In this document: positions 13,359 to 21,505 of the stretch, in pieces
Numbering within the stretch: the first letter of the stretch is position 1
How the letters are laid out: the number at the start of each line of letters is the position of its first letter
Source: an uncultured Oscillospiraceae bacterium
Lineage (GTDB): Bacteria > Bacillota > Clostridia > Oscillospirales > Oscillospiraceae
Direction: 5' to 3'
Length of the DNA stretch: 28,110 nt
NCBI GenBank assembly: GCA_934565655.1
Contig: CAKTIE010000020.1
Location: forward strand, 1-28,110
Program-made: the position numbers and the translations under genes
The notes under the pieces: model-generated
What the model was told of the DNA's origin: nothing
Databases searched by the model: none
What the model saw: only the letters and a program-made list of their open reading frames with translations

Positions 13359-14147
13359 ATGTGGAAAAAACTATGCGGGGCGCTGTTGACCCTTGGCCTG
13401 CTGCTGACGCTTCTGCCCTGCCGGGCGGAGGCGGTGCAGCTTTCCGCCGCGGCGGCCATTCTGATGGACGCCGACAGCGGAGAGGTACTGTACGAAAAGG
13501 ACGCGGCCCGGAAAATGCGGATCGCCAGCACCACCAAGATCATGACGGCGCTGGTGGTGCTGGAGCATGCCCGATTGACCGATACCATCACCGTGACCAA
13601 TGATCACATGGTGGAGGGCTCCTCCATGTATCTCAAGCCTGGCGAGGTGGTGACGGTGGAGGAGCTGCTGTATGGCCTGCTGCTGTGCAGCGGCAACGAC
13701 GCGGCGCTGGCGCTGGCGGACTGCTGCGGCGGTTTGGAGGCCTTTGTGGCCGCCATGAACGACAAGGCGGCGGCGCTGGGCATGACGGGCACCTCCTTTG
13801 CCAATCCCAACGGACTGGACGATGAAAACCACTATTCCACCGCGCGGGATATGGCGGTGCTGGCGGCCTATGCGGCGAAGGATCCTACCTTCCGGCGCAT
13901 CTGCTCCACCCGCACGGCCACGGTGGGCGGCAGGACCATGACCAACCATAACAAGCTGCTCTCTCAGGTAGAGGGCTGCATCGGCATGAAAACCGGCTAT
14001 ACCAGGGCGGCGGGCCGCACGCTGGTGTCCTGTGCGGAGCGGCAGGGCCGCCGTCTGGTGGCGGTAACGCTGTGCGACGGAAACGACTGGGCCGACCATA
14101 AGGCCCTGTATGAAATGGGCTTTGCAGAAAAGACGGAGGAAACATGA
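13359..14147 (+). CDS. D-alanyl-D-alanine carboxypeptidase, S11 family
   Basis: A 262-residue secreted penicillin-binding protein that trims the last D-Ala from peptidoglycan stem peptides. A signal peptide is visible (1 to about 25, ending CRAEA). All three active-site motifs are present: STTK (Ser57-Lys60), SGN (about 111-113) and KTG (about 211-213). The C-terminal beta-domain of DacA-type enzymes is missing, leaving only the catalytic domain. In Bacillus dacB lies in this same place after scpAB and acts on spore cortex. The ribosome binding site GGGG lies in the 6-nt loop of a GGTATC/GATACC hairpin right against the ATG. It overlaps the next gene by 4 nt. Confidence 0.93.
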   Translation: MWKKLCGALLTLGLLLTLLPCRAEAVQLSAAAAILMDADSGEVLYEKDAARKMRIASTTKIMTALVVLEHARLTDTITVTNDHMVEGSSMYLKPGEVVTVEELLYGLLLCSGNDAALALADCCGGLEAFVAAMNDKAAALGMTGTSFANPNGLDDENHYSTARDMAVLAAYAAKDPTFRRICSTRTATVGGRTMTNHNKLLSQVEGCIGMKTGYTRAAGRTLVSCAERQGRRLVAVTLCDGNDWADHKALYEMGFAEKTEET

Positions 14148-14863
14148 CGGAACGGCTGCAAAAACTGATCTCACGGGCCGGCATCTGCTCCCGGCGGGCG
14201 GCGGAGGAGCTGCTTGCGGCGGGACGGGTGACGGTCAACGGAGCGGCGGCGCAGCTGGGCGATAAGGCCGATCCGGCGACGGACGCCATCGCCATTGACG
14301 GAAAGCCACTGACGTTTGCCGAGCCGGCGGTGTACCTGATGCTGAATAAGCCCCGGGGCTATGTGACCACCCTCAGCGACGAGCTGGGGCGGGCCACCGC
14401 CGCCGAATTGGTGGCGGACTGCGGCACGCGGGTGTTCCCCGTGGGGCGGCTGGATAAGGACAGCGAGGGTCTGCTGCTGTTTACCAACGACGGTGCGCTG
14501 ATGCAGGCCATGACCCACCCGAAGCATCAGGTGGACAAGGTCTACGAGGTGACCGTCACCGGAGTGCTGGAGGGCGCGGCGCAGCGATTGGCCGCCGTGA
14601 CCGCGCTGGAGGACGGCACGCCTGTGGTTCCGGCGCAGGTGGAAACGGTGCGGCAGAAGGGCGGACAGGCCCTGCTGCGCATCACCATCCATCAGGGGAA
14701 AAACCGCCAGATCCGCCGCATATGCGCACAGGTGGGCTTACAGGTGGCGCGGCTGCGGCGCGTTGCCGAGGATGGACTGGCGCTGGGCGGTCTGAAGGCC
14801 GGACAGTGGCGGTATTTGACAGACGCGGAGATCTCCGCGCTAAAAGGAAGCGAGAAAATATGA
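14144..14863 (+). CDS. rluB: RsuA/RluB-family rRNA pseudouridine synthase
   Basis: It isomerises a uridine to pseudouridine in ribosomal RNA. An S4 RNA-binding domain (about 2-60, with RLQKLISRAGICSRRAAEEL) precedes the catalytic domain. The catalytic Asp104 sits in GRLDKDSEGLLL, and HQGKNRQIRRI marks the C-terminal motif. At 239 residues it is of family size. Position after the carboxypeptidase gene, as in Bacillus, favours RluB, but RsuA-type specificity cannot be excluded from sequence alone. It starts and ends in 4-nt ATGA overlaps with its neighbours. Confidence 0.93.
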   Translation: MTERLQKLISRAGICSRRAAEELLAAGRVTVNGAAAQLGDKADPATDAIAIDGKPLTFAEPAVYLMLNKPRGYVTTLSDELGRATAAELVADCGTRVFPVGRLDKDSEGLLLFTNDGALMQAMTHPKHQVDKVYEVTVTGVLEGAAQRLAAVTALEDGTPVVPAQVETVRQKGGQALLRITIHQGKNRQIRRICAQVGLQVARLRRVAEDGLALGGLKAGQWRYLTDAEISALKGSEKI

Positions 14864-15726
14864 AGCAGAGCGTGTTACATACGATACGCGCCAGTATGGA
14901 CGGCTTTTCCAAGGGACAGAAGCGGATCGCCGACTATATTCTGAACAATTACGACAAGGCGGCCTTCATGACCGCCGCCCGGCTGGGCCAGACCGTTCAG
15001 GTCAGCGAATCCACGGTGGTGCGGTTCGCCGCCGAGCTGGGATACAGCGGCTATCCCGCCATGCAGAAGGCATTGCAGGAGATCATCCGCGGCAAGCTGA
15101 CCTCGGTGCAGCGGATCCAGGCATCGCAGGATCAGATGACCGGAGACGATATTCTTGCCGCCGTGATGCAGCGGGATATGGACAGCATCCATACCGCCAT
15201 CGAGCAGATCGACCGGGGCGAGTTCCAGCGGGCGGTGGAGCTGCTGCTGAACGCCCAGCATATCTACATTCTGGGTGTGCGCTCCAGCTCGTTTCTGGCG
15301 GGCTATCTGAATTTTTATTTCCACCTGCTGTTCAAGAACGTGATCTTCGTGCAGAACGCGGCGGCAGGTGAAATTTACGAGCAGATGATCCACATCGGAC
15401 CCGGCGACGTGATGGTGGGCATCAGCTTCCCCCGCTACTCCAACATGGGCATCCACGCCATGCAGCTGGCTCATGACCGGGGCGCGGATGTGGTGGCCAT
15501 CACCGACAGTCAGATGTCGCCCCTGTACCCGCTGGCCACCACGGCGCTGCTGGTACGGTGCGAGGCGCTGTCCTATGTGGACTCGCTGGCCGCGCCGCTG
15601 AGCCTGATGAACGCGCTGATCCTGGCCGTGGGCCAGCAGAAGCGGGAAGAGGTGTCGCAGGTGTTTGCCGAGATGGAGCAGGTGTGGTCGAAATACAGTA
15701 TTTTCGGGAAAGCGGAAGATGAATAA
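14860..15726 (+). CDS. MurR/RpiR family transcriptional regulator
   Basis: A 288-residue regulator. The N-terminal RpiR-type helix-turn-helix (about 1-77) holds SKGQKRIADYILNNYDKAAF and VSESTVVRFAAELGYSGYP. A SIS sugar-phosphate-binding domain follows (about 120-250, with YILGVRSSSFLAGYL and DVMVGISFPRYS). The start ATG 14860 overlaps the rluB stop as ATGA. Such regulators usually sense phosphosugars, often amino sugars or cell-wall sugars. Its place inside a housekeeping operon, with no sugar genes nearby, makes its target unclear. Confidence 0.92.
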   Translation: MKQSVLHTIRASMDGFSKGQKRIADYILNNYDKAAFMTAARLGQTVQVSESTVVRFAAELGYSGYPAMQKALQEIIRGKLTSVQRIQASQDQMTGDDILAAVMQRDMDSIHTAIEQIDRGEFQRAVELLLNAQHIYILGVRSSSFLAGYLNFYFHLLFKNVIFVQNAAAGEIYEQMIHIGPGDVMVGISFPRYSNMGIHAMQLAHDRGADVVAITDSQMSPLYPLATTALLVRCEALSYVDSLAAPLSLMNALILAVGQQKREEVSQVFAEMEQVWSKYSIFGKAEDE

Positions 15727-16951
15727 GGTAACGGTGATCGGCGGCGGCGCCGCCGGTCTGATGGCCGCCATCGCCGCCGCGGAGAGCGGCGCGCAGGTGT
15801 GCCTGATAGAGCCCAACGAGCGGTTGGGCAAAAAAGTCAATATCACGGGAAAGGGCCGCTGCAATGTCACCAACGACACGGATCTGGAGGGCCTGATGGC
15901 CCACATCCCCCGCAACGGCCGCTTCCTGTACAGCGCCCTGTCCCGGTTCACCAGCCGGGACACCATGGCGTTTTTCCAGGGCTGCGGCGTGCCGCTGAAG
16001 GTGGAGCGGGGTGACCGGGTGTTCCCGGTGTCCGACAGCGCCTTCGACATCACCGACGCGCTGAAGCGGCGGGTGAAGGCGCTGCATATCCGCTGGGCCC
16101 ATGACCGGGCCGCGGCGGTGGAGACGGCGGAGGGCCATGTGACGGCGGTGACAGGGGAGAAGGAGACCTATCCCTCCGACGCGGTGATCATCGCCACCGG
16201 CGGCGTGTCCTACCCCGGCACAGGCTCCACCGGCGACGGCTATAAAATGGCCGCCGCACTGGGCCACACCATCGTGGAGCCGAGAGGCTCTCTGGTGCCG
16301 CTGGTCAGTGACGACGACTGCTGCCGCCATATGCAGGGGCTGAGCCTGAAAAACGTGGAACTGACGGCCTATAACCAGAAGAATAAGGCGGTGTTCCGTG
16401 AGTTCGGTGAGATGCTGTTTACCCATTTCGGCGTGTCCGGCCCGCTGGTACTGTCCGCCAGCGCCCATCTGCGGAGCTGGGAGAAGGAGCAGTACCGGCT
16501 CAGCATCGACCTGAAGCCGGCGCTGGATGAGCAGAAGCTGGAGGCCCGTATCCTGCGGGACATCAGCGAAAGCCCCAACCGGGACGTGGAAAAGCTGCTG
16601 TGCGGTTTGGTGCCTCACAGCATGGCCCCGGTGCTCTCCCGGCGGCTGGGCCTTCCCCCGACGCTGAAGGCCAATTCCCTGACGAAGGAGCAGCGGCGGG
16701 CGCTGATCCGGCTTTTGAAGCATTTTGAGCTCAATGTGACCGGCGTGCGTCCGGTGGCGGAGGCCATCGTTACCGCCGGCGGCGTGAAGGTCAGCGAGGT
16801 GAAGCCCAACACCATTGAGTCCAAGCTGGTGGCGGGGCTGTATTTTGCCGGTGAGGTACTGGACGTGGATGCCTATACCGGCGGCTTTAATTTACAGATC
16901 GCGTGGGCCACAGGCCATCTGGCCGGTGTGTCCGCGGCGGAGCGGGAGTGA
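15719..16951 (+). CDS. HI0933 family NAD(P)/FAD-dependent oxidoreductase
   Basis: A 410-residue flavoprotein. It has an N-terminal FAD-binding loop VIGGGAAGLMAA (about 5-16), the family tag KVNITGKGRCNVTN, ATGGVSYPGTGSTGDGY in the middle, and a C-terminal GLYFAGEVLDVDAYTGGFNLQ flavin-binding motif. The family is widespread but the reaction is unknown. It overlaps the RpiR-type gene by 8 nt and precedes cmk by 7 nt, an order frequent in Clostridia. Confidence 0.92.
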   Translation: MNKVTVIGGGAAGLMAAIAAAESGAQVCLIEPNERLGKKVNITGKGRCNVTNDTDLEGLMAHIPRNGRFLYSALSRFTSRDTMAFFQGCGVPLKVERGDRVFPVSDSAFDITDALKRRVKALHIRWAHDRAAAVETAEGHVTAVTGEKETYPSDAVIIATGGVSYPGTGSTGDGYKMAAALGHTIVEPRGSLVPLVSDDDCCRHMQGLSLKNVELTAYNQKNKAVFREFGEMLFTHFGVSGPLVLSASAHLRSWEKEQYRLSIDLKPALDEQKLEARILRDISESPNRDVEKLLCGLVPHSMAPVLSRRLGLPPTLKANSLTKEQRRALIRLLKHFELNVTGVRPVAEAIVTAGGVKVSEVKPNTIESKLVAGLYFAGEVLDVDAYTGGFNLQIAWATGHLAGVSAAERE

Positions 16952-16958
16952 ATCAACT

Positions 16959-17639
16959 ATGGAAAAGATCTATTCTGTGGCGGTGGACGGGCCAAGCGGC
17001 GCGGGAAAGAGCACGCTGGCCAAGGCGGCCGCGGCGGAGCTGCACATTATCTATGTGGACACCGGCGCCATCTACCGCACCATCGGCTGCTATGCCCGCC
17101 GTCAGGGGGTGAATGCCGCCGATACCCGGGCGGTGATCGCTCTGCTGCCCCGGGTGAAGATCGAAATGCGCTATGACGAGCAGGGCCTGCAGCATATGCT
17201 GCTGCATGGCGAGGATGTGACGCAGGAGATCCGCCTGCCGGAGATGTCGCTGTACGCCTCGGCGGTGTCGGCCATCCCGGAGGTGCGGGCCTTCCTGCTG
17301 GAGATGCAGCGGGACTTTGCCCGCAGAAGCAGCGTCATCATGGATGGCCGGGATATCGGCACCGTGGTGCTGCCTGATGCGGATGTGAAAATATTCTTAC
17401 AGGCGGATGTGGAGGTACGCGCCCGCCGCCGGGAGAAGGAGCTGCTGGAGCGGGGGACGCCCCGGCCCTTTGCGCAGGTGCTGGCGGAGATGAAGGAGCG
17501 GGACTATAACGACACCCACCGTGCCGCCGCGCCGCTGCGCCCTGCGGAGGACGCCATTGTGGTGGACACCAGCGCGCTGGACTTTCAGCAGAGCAAGGAA
17601 ATGATTTTGAAGATCATCCGGGAGAAGGTGGGCCTGTGA
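16959..17639 (+). CDS. cmk: cytidylate kinase
   Basis: Cmk converts CMP and dCMP to the diphosphates. The 226 residues have the P-loop GPSGAGKST (11-19), YVDTGAIYRTI for substrate binding, DGRDIGTVVLPDADVKIFL and the lid region ARRREKEL. The short ATG start at 16959 is chosen because it lies right at the conserved N terminus. The stop overlaps plsC as GTGA. The gene sits in the common rluB-HI0933-cmk-plsC-ispH/rpsA cluster. Confidence 0.97.
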   Translation: MEKIYSVAVDGPSGAGKSTLAKAAAAELHIIYVDTGAIYRTIGCYARRQGVNAADTRAVIALLPRVKIEMRYDEQGLQHMLLHGEDVTQEIRLPEMSLYASAVSAIPEVRAFLLEMQRDFARRSSVIMDGRDIGTVVLPDADVKIFLQADVEVRARRREKELLERGTPRPFAQVLAEMKERDYNDTHRAAAPLRPAEDAIVVDTSALDFQQSKEMILKIIREKVGL

Positions 17640-18232
17640 AGAAGAATCCGTTTTATGCGTTTATATGGGCGATCCTGCGGCCGCTGATCCTGTTGCTGTT
17701 TCCGGTGGAGATCCAGGGGCGGGAGAACCTGCCCGATGAACCGGTGGTGCTGTGCGCCAACCATTCCAGCGCGTGGGATCCGGTACTGATCGTCTGCGCC
17801 CTGCATGACGATGTGCCGCTGCGGATCATGGCCAAGCAGCAGCTGTTCCGCATCCCCGTTGTGGGCGGCTTTATCCGCTATATGGGCGCCTTTCCCGTGG
17901 ATCGGGGCAACAGCGATATCGGCGCCATCAAGACCGCCATCAAGAGCCTGAAGGACGGCATCAGCCTGCTGATCTTCCCGGAGGGCACCCGCGTAAAGAA
18001 GGGTCAGCATGTGGCGCCCAAGGGCGGCGCCACCATGATCGCCATCCGCTCCGGCGTGAAGATGCTGCCGGTGTTCATCAGCAGCACCCGGCGGCTGTTC
18101 CACAAGCTGTCCCTCATCATCGGCAAGCCCTACGCCCCGGTGTATACCGAGCGGAAGGGCACGGCGGAGGAGTATCAGCAGAACGTGGACGAGGTCATGC
18201 GTCAGGTGTACGAGCTGGGCGGTGCGCGATGA
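17636..18232 (+). CDS. plsC: 1-acyl-sn-glycerol-3-phosphate acyltransferase
   Basis: PlsC adds the second acyl chain to lysophosphatidic acid to give phosphatidic acid at the membrane. The 198 residues have a hydrophobic start (about 6-24), the catalytic HX4D motif in ANHSSAWDP (His43, Asp48), the MAKQQLFRIPVVG segment and FPEGTR (114-119). It begins with GTG inside the cmk stop and ends in an ATGA overlap with ispH, so three genes are translationally linked. Confidence 0.94.
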   Translation: MKKNPFYAFIWAILRPLILLLFPVEIQGRENLPDEPVVLCANHSSAWDPVLIVCALHDDVPLRIMAKQQLFRIPVVGGFIRYMGAFPVDRGNSDIGAIKTAIKSLKDGISLLIFPEGTRVKKGQHVAPKGGATMIAIRSGVKMLPVFISSTRRLFHKLSLIIGKPYAPVYTERKGTAEEYQQNVDEVMRQVYELGGAR

Positions 18233-20181
18233 GAGTCATTCAGGCGGAGAGCGCCGGGTTCTGCTACGGTGTGGAGCGTGCGGTGAAGCTGGCGGAGCAG
18301 ACGGCCCGTGAAAAGGGCAGCTGCGTGATGCTGGGCAGCATCATCCACAACGCCCATGTGGTGCGTGAGCTGGAGGCGCTGGGCTGCCGCACCGTCAGCG
18401 GCGCGGATGAGGTGCGGCCGGGAGAAACGGTCATCATCCGTTCCCACGGCGAGCGCAAGCAGGTGCTGGAGCAGCTGGCGCAGGCCGGAGCGGTATGCGT
18501 CAACGCCACCTGTCCCAATGTGCTGCGCATCCAGAGACTGGTGGCGCAGGCGGACGAGGAGGGGCGCATCCCCATCATCATCGGAGAGGAACACCATCCC
18601 GAGGTGCTGGGCGCGGCCAGCTGGTCAGCGCGGTCGCTGATCTTTGAAACGCCGGAAAAGCTGCGGCAATGGCTGGATTCAGATGAAAAAAACCGCGGCC
18701 TTCCGCTGGTGGCGGTGGCCCAGACCACCTGCATCCGATCCCTGTGGGAAACTTCTTCAAAAATTTTGAAAAAAGAGTGTACAAACGCGAAATTATTTGA
18801 TACAATATGTAATGCTACGCAAAGACGCCAATCGGAAGCGGCTGAACTGGCCGCCAGGGTCGACGTTATGGTCGTGGTCGGAGATCGTAAGAGTGCCAAC
18901 ACCCAACACTTGACAGAGATTTGCAGCAAGAGGTGTCCCCGGGTCTATCAGATCGAAGGGGCCAGTGAACTTGAGCCAAACTTTCTTAAGGGATGTTCTG
19001 TGGCGGGGCTTACAGCCGGCGCGTCCACACCGGCGAGCATCATTAAGGAGGTAAACGAAACGATGAGCGAAGAAATCAAGAACAATGAAGCTATGGAAGA
19101 AAGCTTCGAGGAAATGCTGGAAAAATCTTTTAAGACTTTAAATACAGGAGAGAAGGTAACCGGTATCGTGACAGCCATCGGCCCCACCGAGGTGCAGGTC
19201 GATCTGGGCTGCAAGCAGGCTGGCTATATTGCCATCGACGAGCTGTCCGCTGATCCCAACGTCAAGCCCGAGGACGTGGTGAAGGTCGGCGATGAGATCG
19301 AGACTTACATCATCCGCGTCAATGACGTGGAGGGCTATGCCATGCTGTCCAAGAAGCGTCTGGACGCCGTGAAGGTGTGGGACGACATCGCAGAGGCCTG
19401 CGAGAACAAGACCACTCTGGAAGGCAAGGTCACCGAGGAGAACAAGGGCGGCATCGTCGTCAACGTCAAGGGCGTGCGCGTGTTCGTTCCCGCTTCCCAG
19501 TCCGGCCAGCCCCGCGGCGCTGAGCTGAGCGAGATGATTGGCAAGACCGTCTCCCTGCGCATCACCGAGGTCAACCGTGCCCGCCGCCGCGTGGTGGGTT
19601 CCATCCGTGCCGTGCAGTACGAGGCCCGTCAGGCCGCTCAGGCTGAGATCTGGAACAACATCGAGGTCGGCAAGCACTACAACGGCGTTGTCAAGTCCAT
19701 GACCTCTTACGGCGTGTTCGTGGACATCGGCGGCGTGGACGGCATGGTCCACATCTCCGAGCTGAGCTGGAGCCGCATCAAGAATCCCGCTGAGGTCGTC
19801 TCTGTTGGCGATCCTCTGGACGTGTATGTCATCTCCTTCGATCCCGAGAAGCGCAAGATCTCTCTGGGCGTGAAGGATCACTCCTGCAACCCCTGGGATA
19901 AGTTCATGGAGACCTATAAGGTGGGCGACGTTGCCAACGTCCGCATCGTGAAGCTGATGGCCTTCGGCGCTTTCGCTGAGGTCGTGCCCGGCGTGGATGG
20001 CCTGATCCACATCTCCCAGATCGCTGACCGCCGCATCGAGAAGCCCGGTGACGTTCTGTCCGAGGGCCAGATGGTGGACGCCAAGATCACTGCCATCGAC
20101 GAAGAGAAGCAGAAGATCTCTCTGTCCATCCGCGCTCTGCTGACTCCCGCTGCCGACGAGGAAGCTGAGGACGAGGAGTAA
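18229..20181 (+). CDS. ispH: bifunctional 4-hydroxy-3-methylbut-2-enyl diphosphate reductase / 30S ribosomal protein S1
   Basis: Residues 1 to about 278 are IspH, the iron-sulfur enzyme that makes IPP and DMAPP in the last MEP step. The cluster ligands Cys12 (GFCYGV), Cys95 (ATCPNV) and Cys194 (TICNAT) are present, with IHNAHVV, RSHGE and HHPEV. From Met279 the protein is S1-like, with four S1 repeats at about 307-378, 395-463, 479-550 and 564-638 and an acidic tail. This fusion is known in Clostridia. The S1 part has its own strong ribosome binding site and a promoter lies inside the IspH part, so free S1 (372 residues) may also be made. Codon use shifts: the C-terminal part of IspH is AT-rich, and S1 uses codons typical of abundant proteins. 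It is the last gene of the operon. Confidence 0.95.
   Translation: MRVIQAESAGFCYGVERAVKLAEQTAREKGSCVMLGSIIHNAHVVRELEALGCRTVSGADEVRPGETVIIRSHGERKQVLEQLAQAGAVCVNATCPNVLRIQRLVAQADEEGRIPIIIGEEHHPEVLGAASWSARSLIFETPEKLRQWLDSDEKNRGLPLVAVAQTTCIRSLWETSSKILKKECTNAKLFDTICNATQRRQSEAAELAARVDVMVVVGDRKSANTQHLTEICSKRCPRVYQIEGASELEPNFLKGCSVAGLTAGASTPASIIKEVNETMSEEIKNNEAMEESFEEMLEKSFKTLNTGEKVTGIVTAIGPTEVQVDLGCKQAGYIAIDELSADPNVKPEDVVKVGDEIETYIIRVNDVEGYAMLSKKRLDAVKVWDDIAEACENKTTLEGKVTEENKGGIVVNVKGVRVFVPASQSGQPRGAELSEMIGKTVSLRITEVNRARRRVVGSIRAVQYEARQAAQAEIWNNIEVGKHYNGVVKSMTSYGVFVDIGGVDGMVHISELSWSRIKNPAEVVSVGDPLDVYVISFDPEKRKISLGVKDHSCNPWDKFMETYKVGDVANVRIVKLMAFGAFAEVVPGVDGLIHISQIADRRIEKPGDVLSEGQMVDAKITAIDEEKQKISLSIRALLTPAADEEAEDEE
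18778..18806 (+). promoter_or_regulatory. internal promoter for the S1 part
   Basis: TGTACA (18778-18783), 17 nt, TACAAT (18801-18806), inside an unusually AT-rich segment of ispH coding sequence. The -10 box lies next to the codon for the third cluster cysteine. Transcription would start near 18813, 250 nt before the S1 start. Confidence 0.5.
19045..19065 (+). promoter_or_regulatory. internal ribosome binding site and start codon for ribosomal protein S1
   Basis: AAGGAGG (19045-19051) is followed 11 nt later by ATG (19063), exactly at the IspH-S1 junction. It is among the strongest binding sites in the window, though the frame continues unbroken from IspH. It would start a 372-residue S1. 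Confidence 0.65.
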
Positions 20182-20195
20182 TTTCCAAGCATGAT

Positions 20196-20228
20196 AAAAA
20201 TGAGTGAGGCACAGCCTCACTCATTTTT
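20196..20228 (+). terminator. intrinsic terminator of the long operon
   Basis: A perfect 15-bp stem (20196-20210/20214-20228) with a 3-nt loop and a T-run, 14 nt after the ispH-rpsA stop. Confidence 0.92.
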
Positions 20229-20258
20229 TATGCACGAAATTCAAGCACGAAAAGAACG

Positions 20259-20284
20259 GCCCGCGTTCCAAGTGGAACGCGGGC
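20259..20284. terminator. hairpin terminator, probably for the leftward EIIC-like gene
   Basis: A perfect 11-bp stem GCCCGCGTTCC/GGAACGCGGGC (20259-20269/20274-20284) with loop AAGT. Read leftward it is followed by CGTTCTTTTC, read rightward by TGTTTCTTT. It lies 13 nt past the leftward gene's stop. Confidence 0.8.
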
Positions 20285-20297
20285 TGTTTCTTTCGAT

Positions 20298-21404
20298 TTA
20301 CAGATCCAGCTTCAGGTCGCCGTCCTTGATCCAGCCCCACTTCCGCAGGGGGATGGCAAACAGCCACGTCAGCACGGCGGGCAGCACGAAGGAGATCAGG
20401 ATCAGCCCCAGCCAGTCAAAGCCAGTGATTGCGGCCTTCGCGCCGCTGGCCACATCGTTGACCCAGCCGGTGTATACGCCGATCTGCCCCACGAAGCCGC
20501 AGGTGCCCATACCGGAGGACACCGCCGCGCCATTCATCTGCAGCTTGAAAAGGCAGGTGGCCAGCGGGCCGGTGACGGCGGAGGCCAGCGTGGGCGGGAT
20601 CCAGATGCGGATATTGCGGACGATGTTGCCCATCTGCAGCATGCTGGTGCCGATGCCCTGGGCCACCAGACCGCCCCAGCGGTTCTCCCGGAAGCTCATA
20701 ACGGCGAAGCCCACCATCTGGGCGCAGCAGCCTGCCACGGCAGCGCCGCCCGCAAGGCCCGTCAGGCCGAGGGAAGCGCAGATGGCGGCGGAGGAGATGG
20801 GCAGCGTCAGCGCCACGCCGATGATGACGGACACCAGAATACCCATGAAGAAGGGCTGCAGCTCGGTGGCCCACATGATGGCCTTACCCACGGAGATGGC
20901 CGCCGCGCCGATGGGCCGCGCCACCAGCGCCGCGAAGCCGATGCCCGCCAGAATGGTGACCACAGGCGTCACCAGAATGTCGATCTTGGTCTCCTTGCTG
21001 ACGGCCTTGCCCACCTCGGCGGCCAGAATGGCCACGAAGAACACGGCCAGCGGGCCGCCCGCGCCGCCCAGCACATTGGTGGCAAAGCCCACGGTGATCA
21101 GGGAGAACAGCACCAGCGGAGGGGCCTGTAAGGCGTTGCCGATGGCCACGGCCATGGCAGGGCCTACCATCAGGGAGCACAGCCCGCCGATGGTGTAGCT
21201 GAGCACCAGGTCGCCCTGCTTGATGGTCAGAAACGTGTCCGTCAGGAAGCCGATGCCGAACTGCTTGCCGATGGTGTCCAGAATGGTGCCCACCAGCAGC
21301 GTGCAGAACAGGCCCTGCGCCATGGCGGACATGGCGTCGATGAAATAGCGCTTGGCGGAGAAGGTGATGTTCTTCCGCGCCAGAAATGCCCGGACTTTTT
21401 CCAT
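20298..21404 (-). CDS. PTS EIIC-type / PfoR-like membrane transporter
   Basis: A 368-residue protein with about ten hydrophobic helices. It resembles the PTS_EIIC_2/PfoR family of integral membrane proteins: FIDAMSAMAQGLFCTLLVGTI and GGLCSLMVGPAMAVAIG near the start, NVLGGAGGPLAVFFVAI, and GTCGFVGQIGVYTGW near the end. No IIA or IIB domain or gene is nearby, so phosphorylating sugar uptake is doubtful. The gene has its own consensus promoter with an operator-like inverted repeat, directly downstream of a niacin-type repressor gene. I infer uptake of niacin or a related pyridine. ATG 21404 has GAGGT 9 nt upstream. Confidence 0.85.
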   Translation of the reverse strand: MEKVRAFLARKNITFSAKRYFIDAMSAMAQGLFCTLLVGTILDTIGKQFGIGFLTDTFLTIKQGDLVLSYTIGGLCSLMVGPAMAVAIGNALQAPPLVLFSLITVGFATNVLGGAGGPLAVFFVAILAAEVGKAVSKETKIDILVTPVVTILAGIGFAALVARPIGAAAISVGKAIMWATELQPFFMGILVSVIIGVALTLPISSAAICASLGLTGLAGGAAVAGCCAQMVGFAVMSFRENRWGGLVAQGIGTSMLQMGNIVRNIRIWIPPTLASAVTGPLATCLFKLQMNGAAVSSGMGTCGFVGQIGVYTGWVNDVASGAKAAITGFDWLGLILISFVLPAVLTWLFAIPLRKWGWIKDGDLKLDL

Positions 21405-21433
21405 AGTATGTACCTCATATCCCGAAAAATCAA

Positions 21434-21471
21434 ATGGAGCAGACAGGTGTCAAGACACATGTCCACTCCAT
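21434..21471. promoter_or_regulatory. 18-bp inverted repeat, NiaR operator candidate
   Basis: Arms 21434-21451 and 21454-21471 match at 15 of 18 positions around a 2-nt centre. The core GTGTCAAGACAC is perfect and the outer ATGGAG/CTCCAT ends are perfect. It directly follows the -10 box of the leftward promoter and would cover the transcription start, which fits repression. Confidence 0.7.
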
Positions 21472-21497
21472 TATAATCAACTTGCGGGATTTGTCAA
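21470..21497 (-). promoter_or_regulatory. consensus promoter of the EIIC/PfoR-like gene
   Basis: On the minus strand TTGACA (complement 21492-21497), 16 nt, TATAAT (complement 21470-21475). Both boxes are perfect, so the promoter needs tight repression, which the adjacent inverted repeat can provide. Confidence 0.85.
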
Positions 21498-21505
21498 TAG
21501 CGGGA

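Noticed and set aside
18660..18900. AT-rich patch in ispH as a horizontally acquired insert or a frameshift
   Set aside because: The frame continues with conserved IspH residues, including the third cluster cysteine, so a promoter embedded in coding sequence explains the composition better.
19138..20220. Leftward open frame opposite ribosomal protein S1
   Set aside because: It mirrors the repeated S1 domains and begins within the operon terminator.
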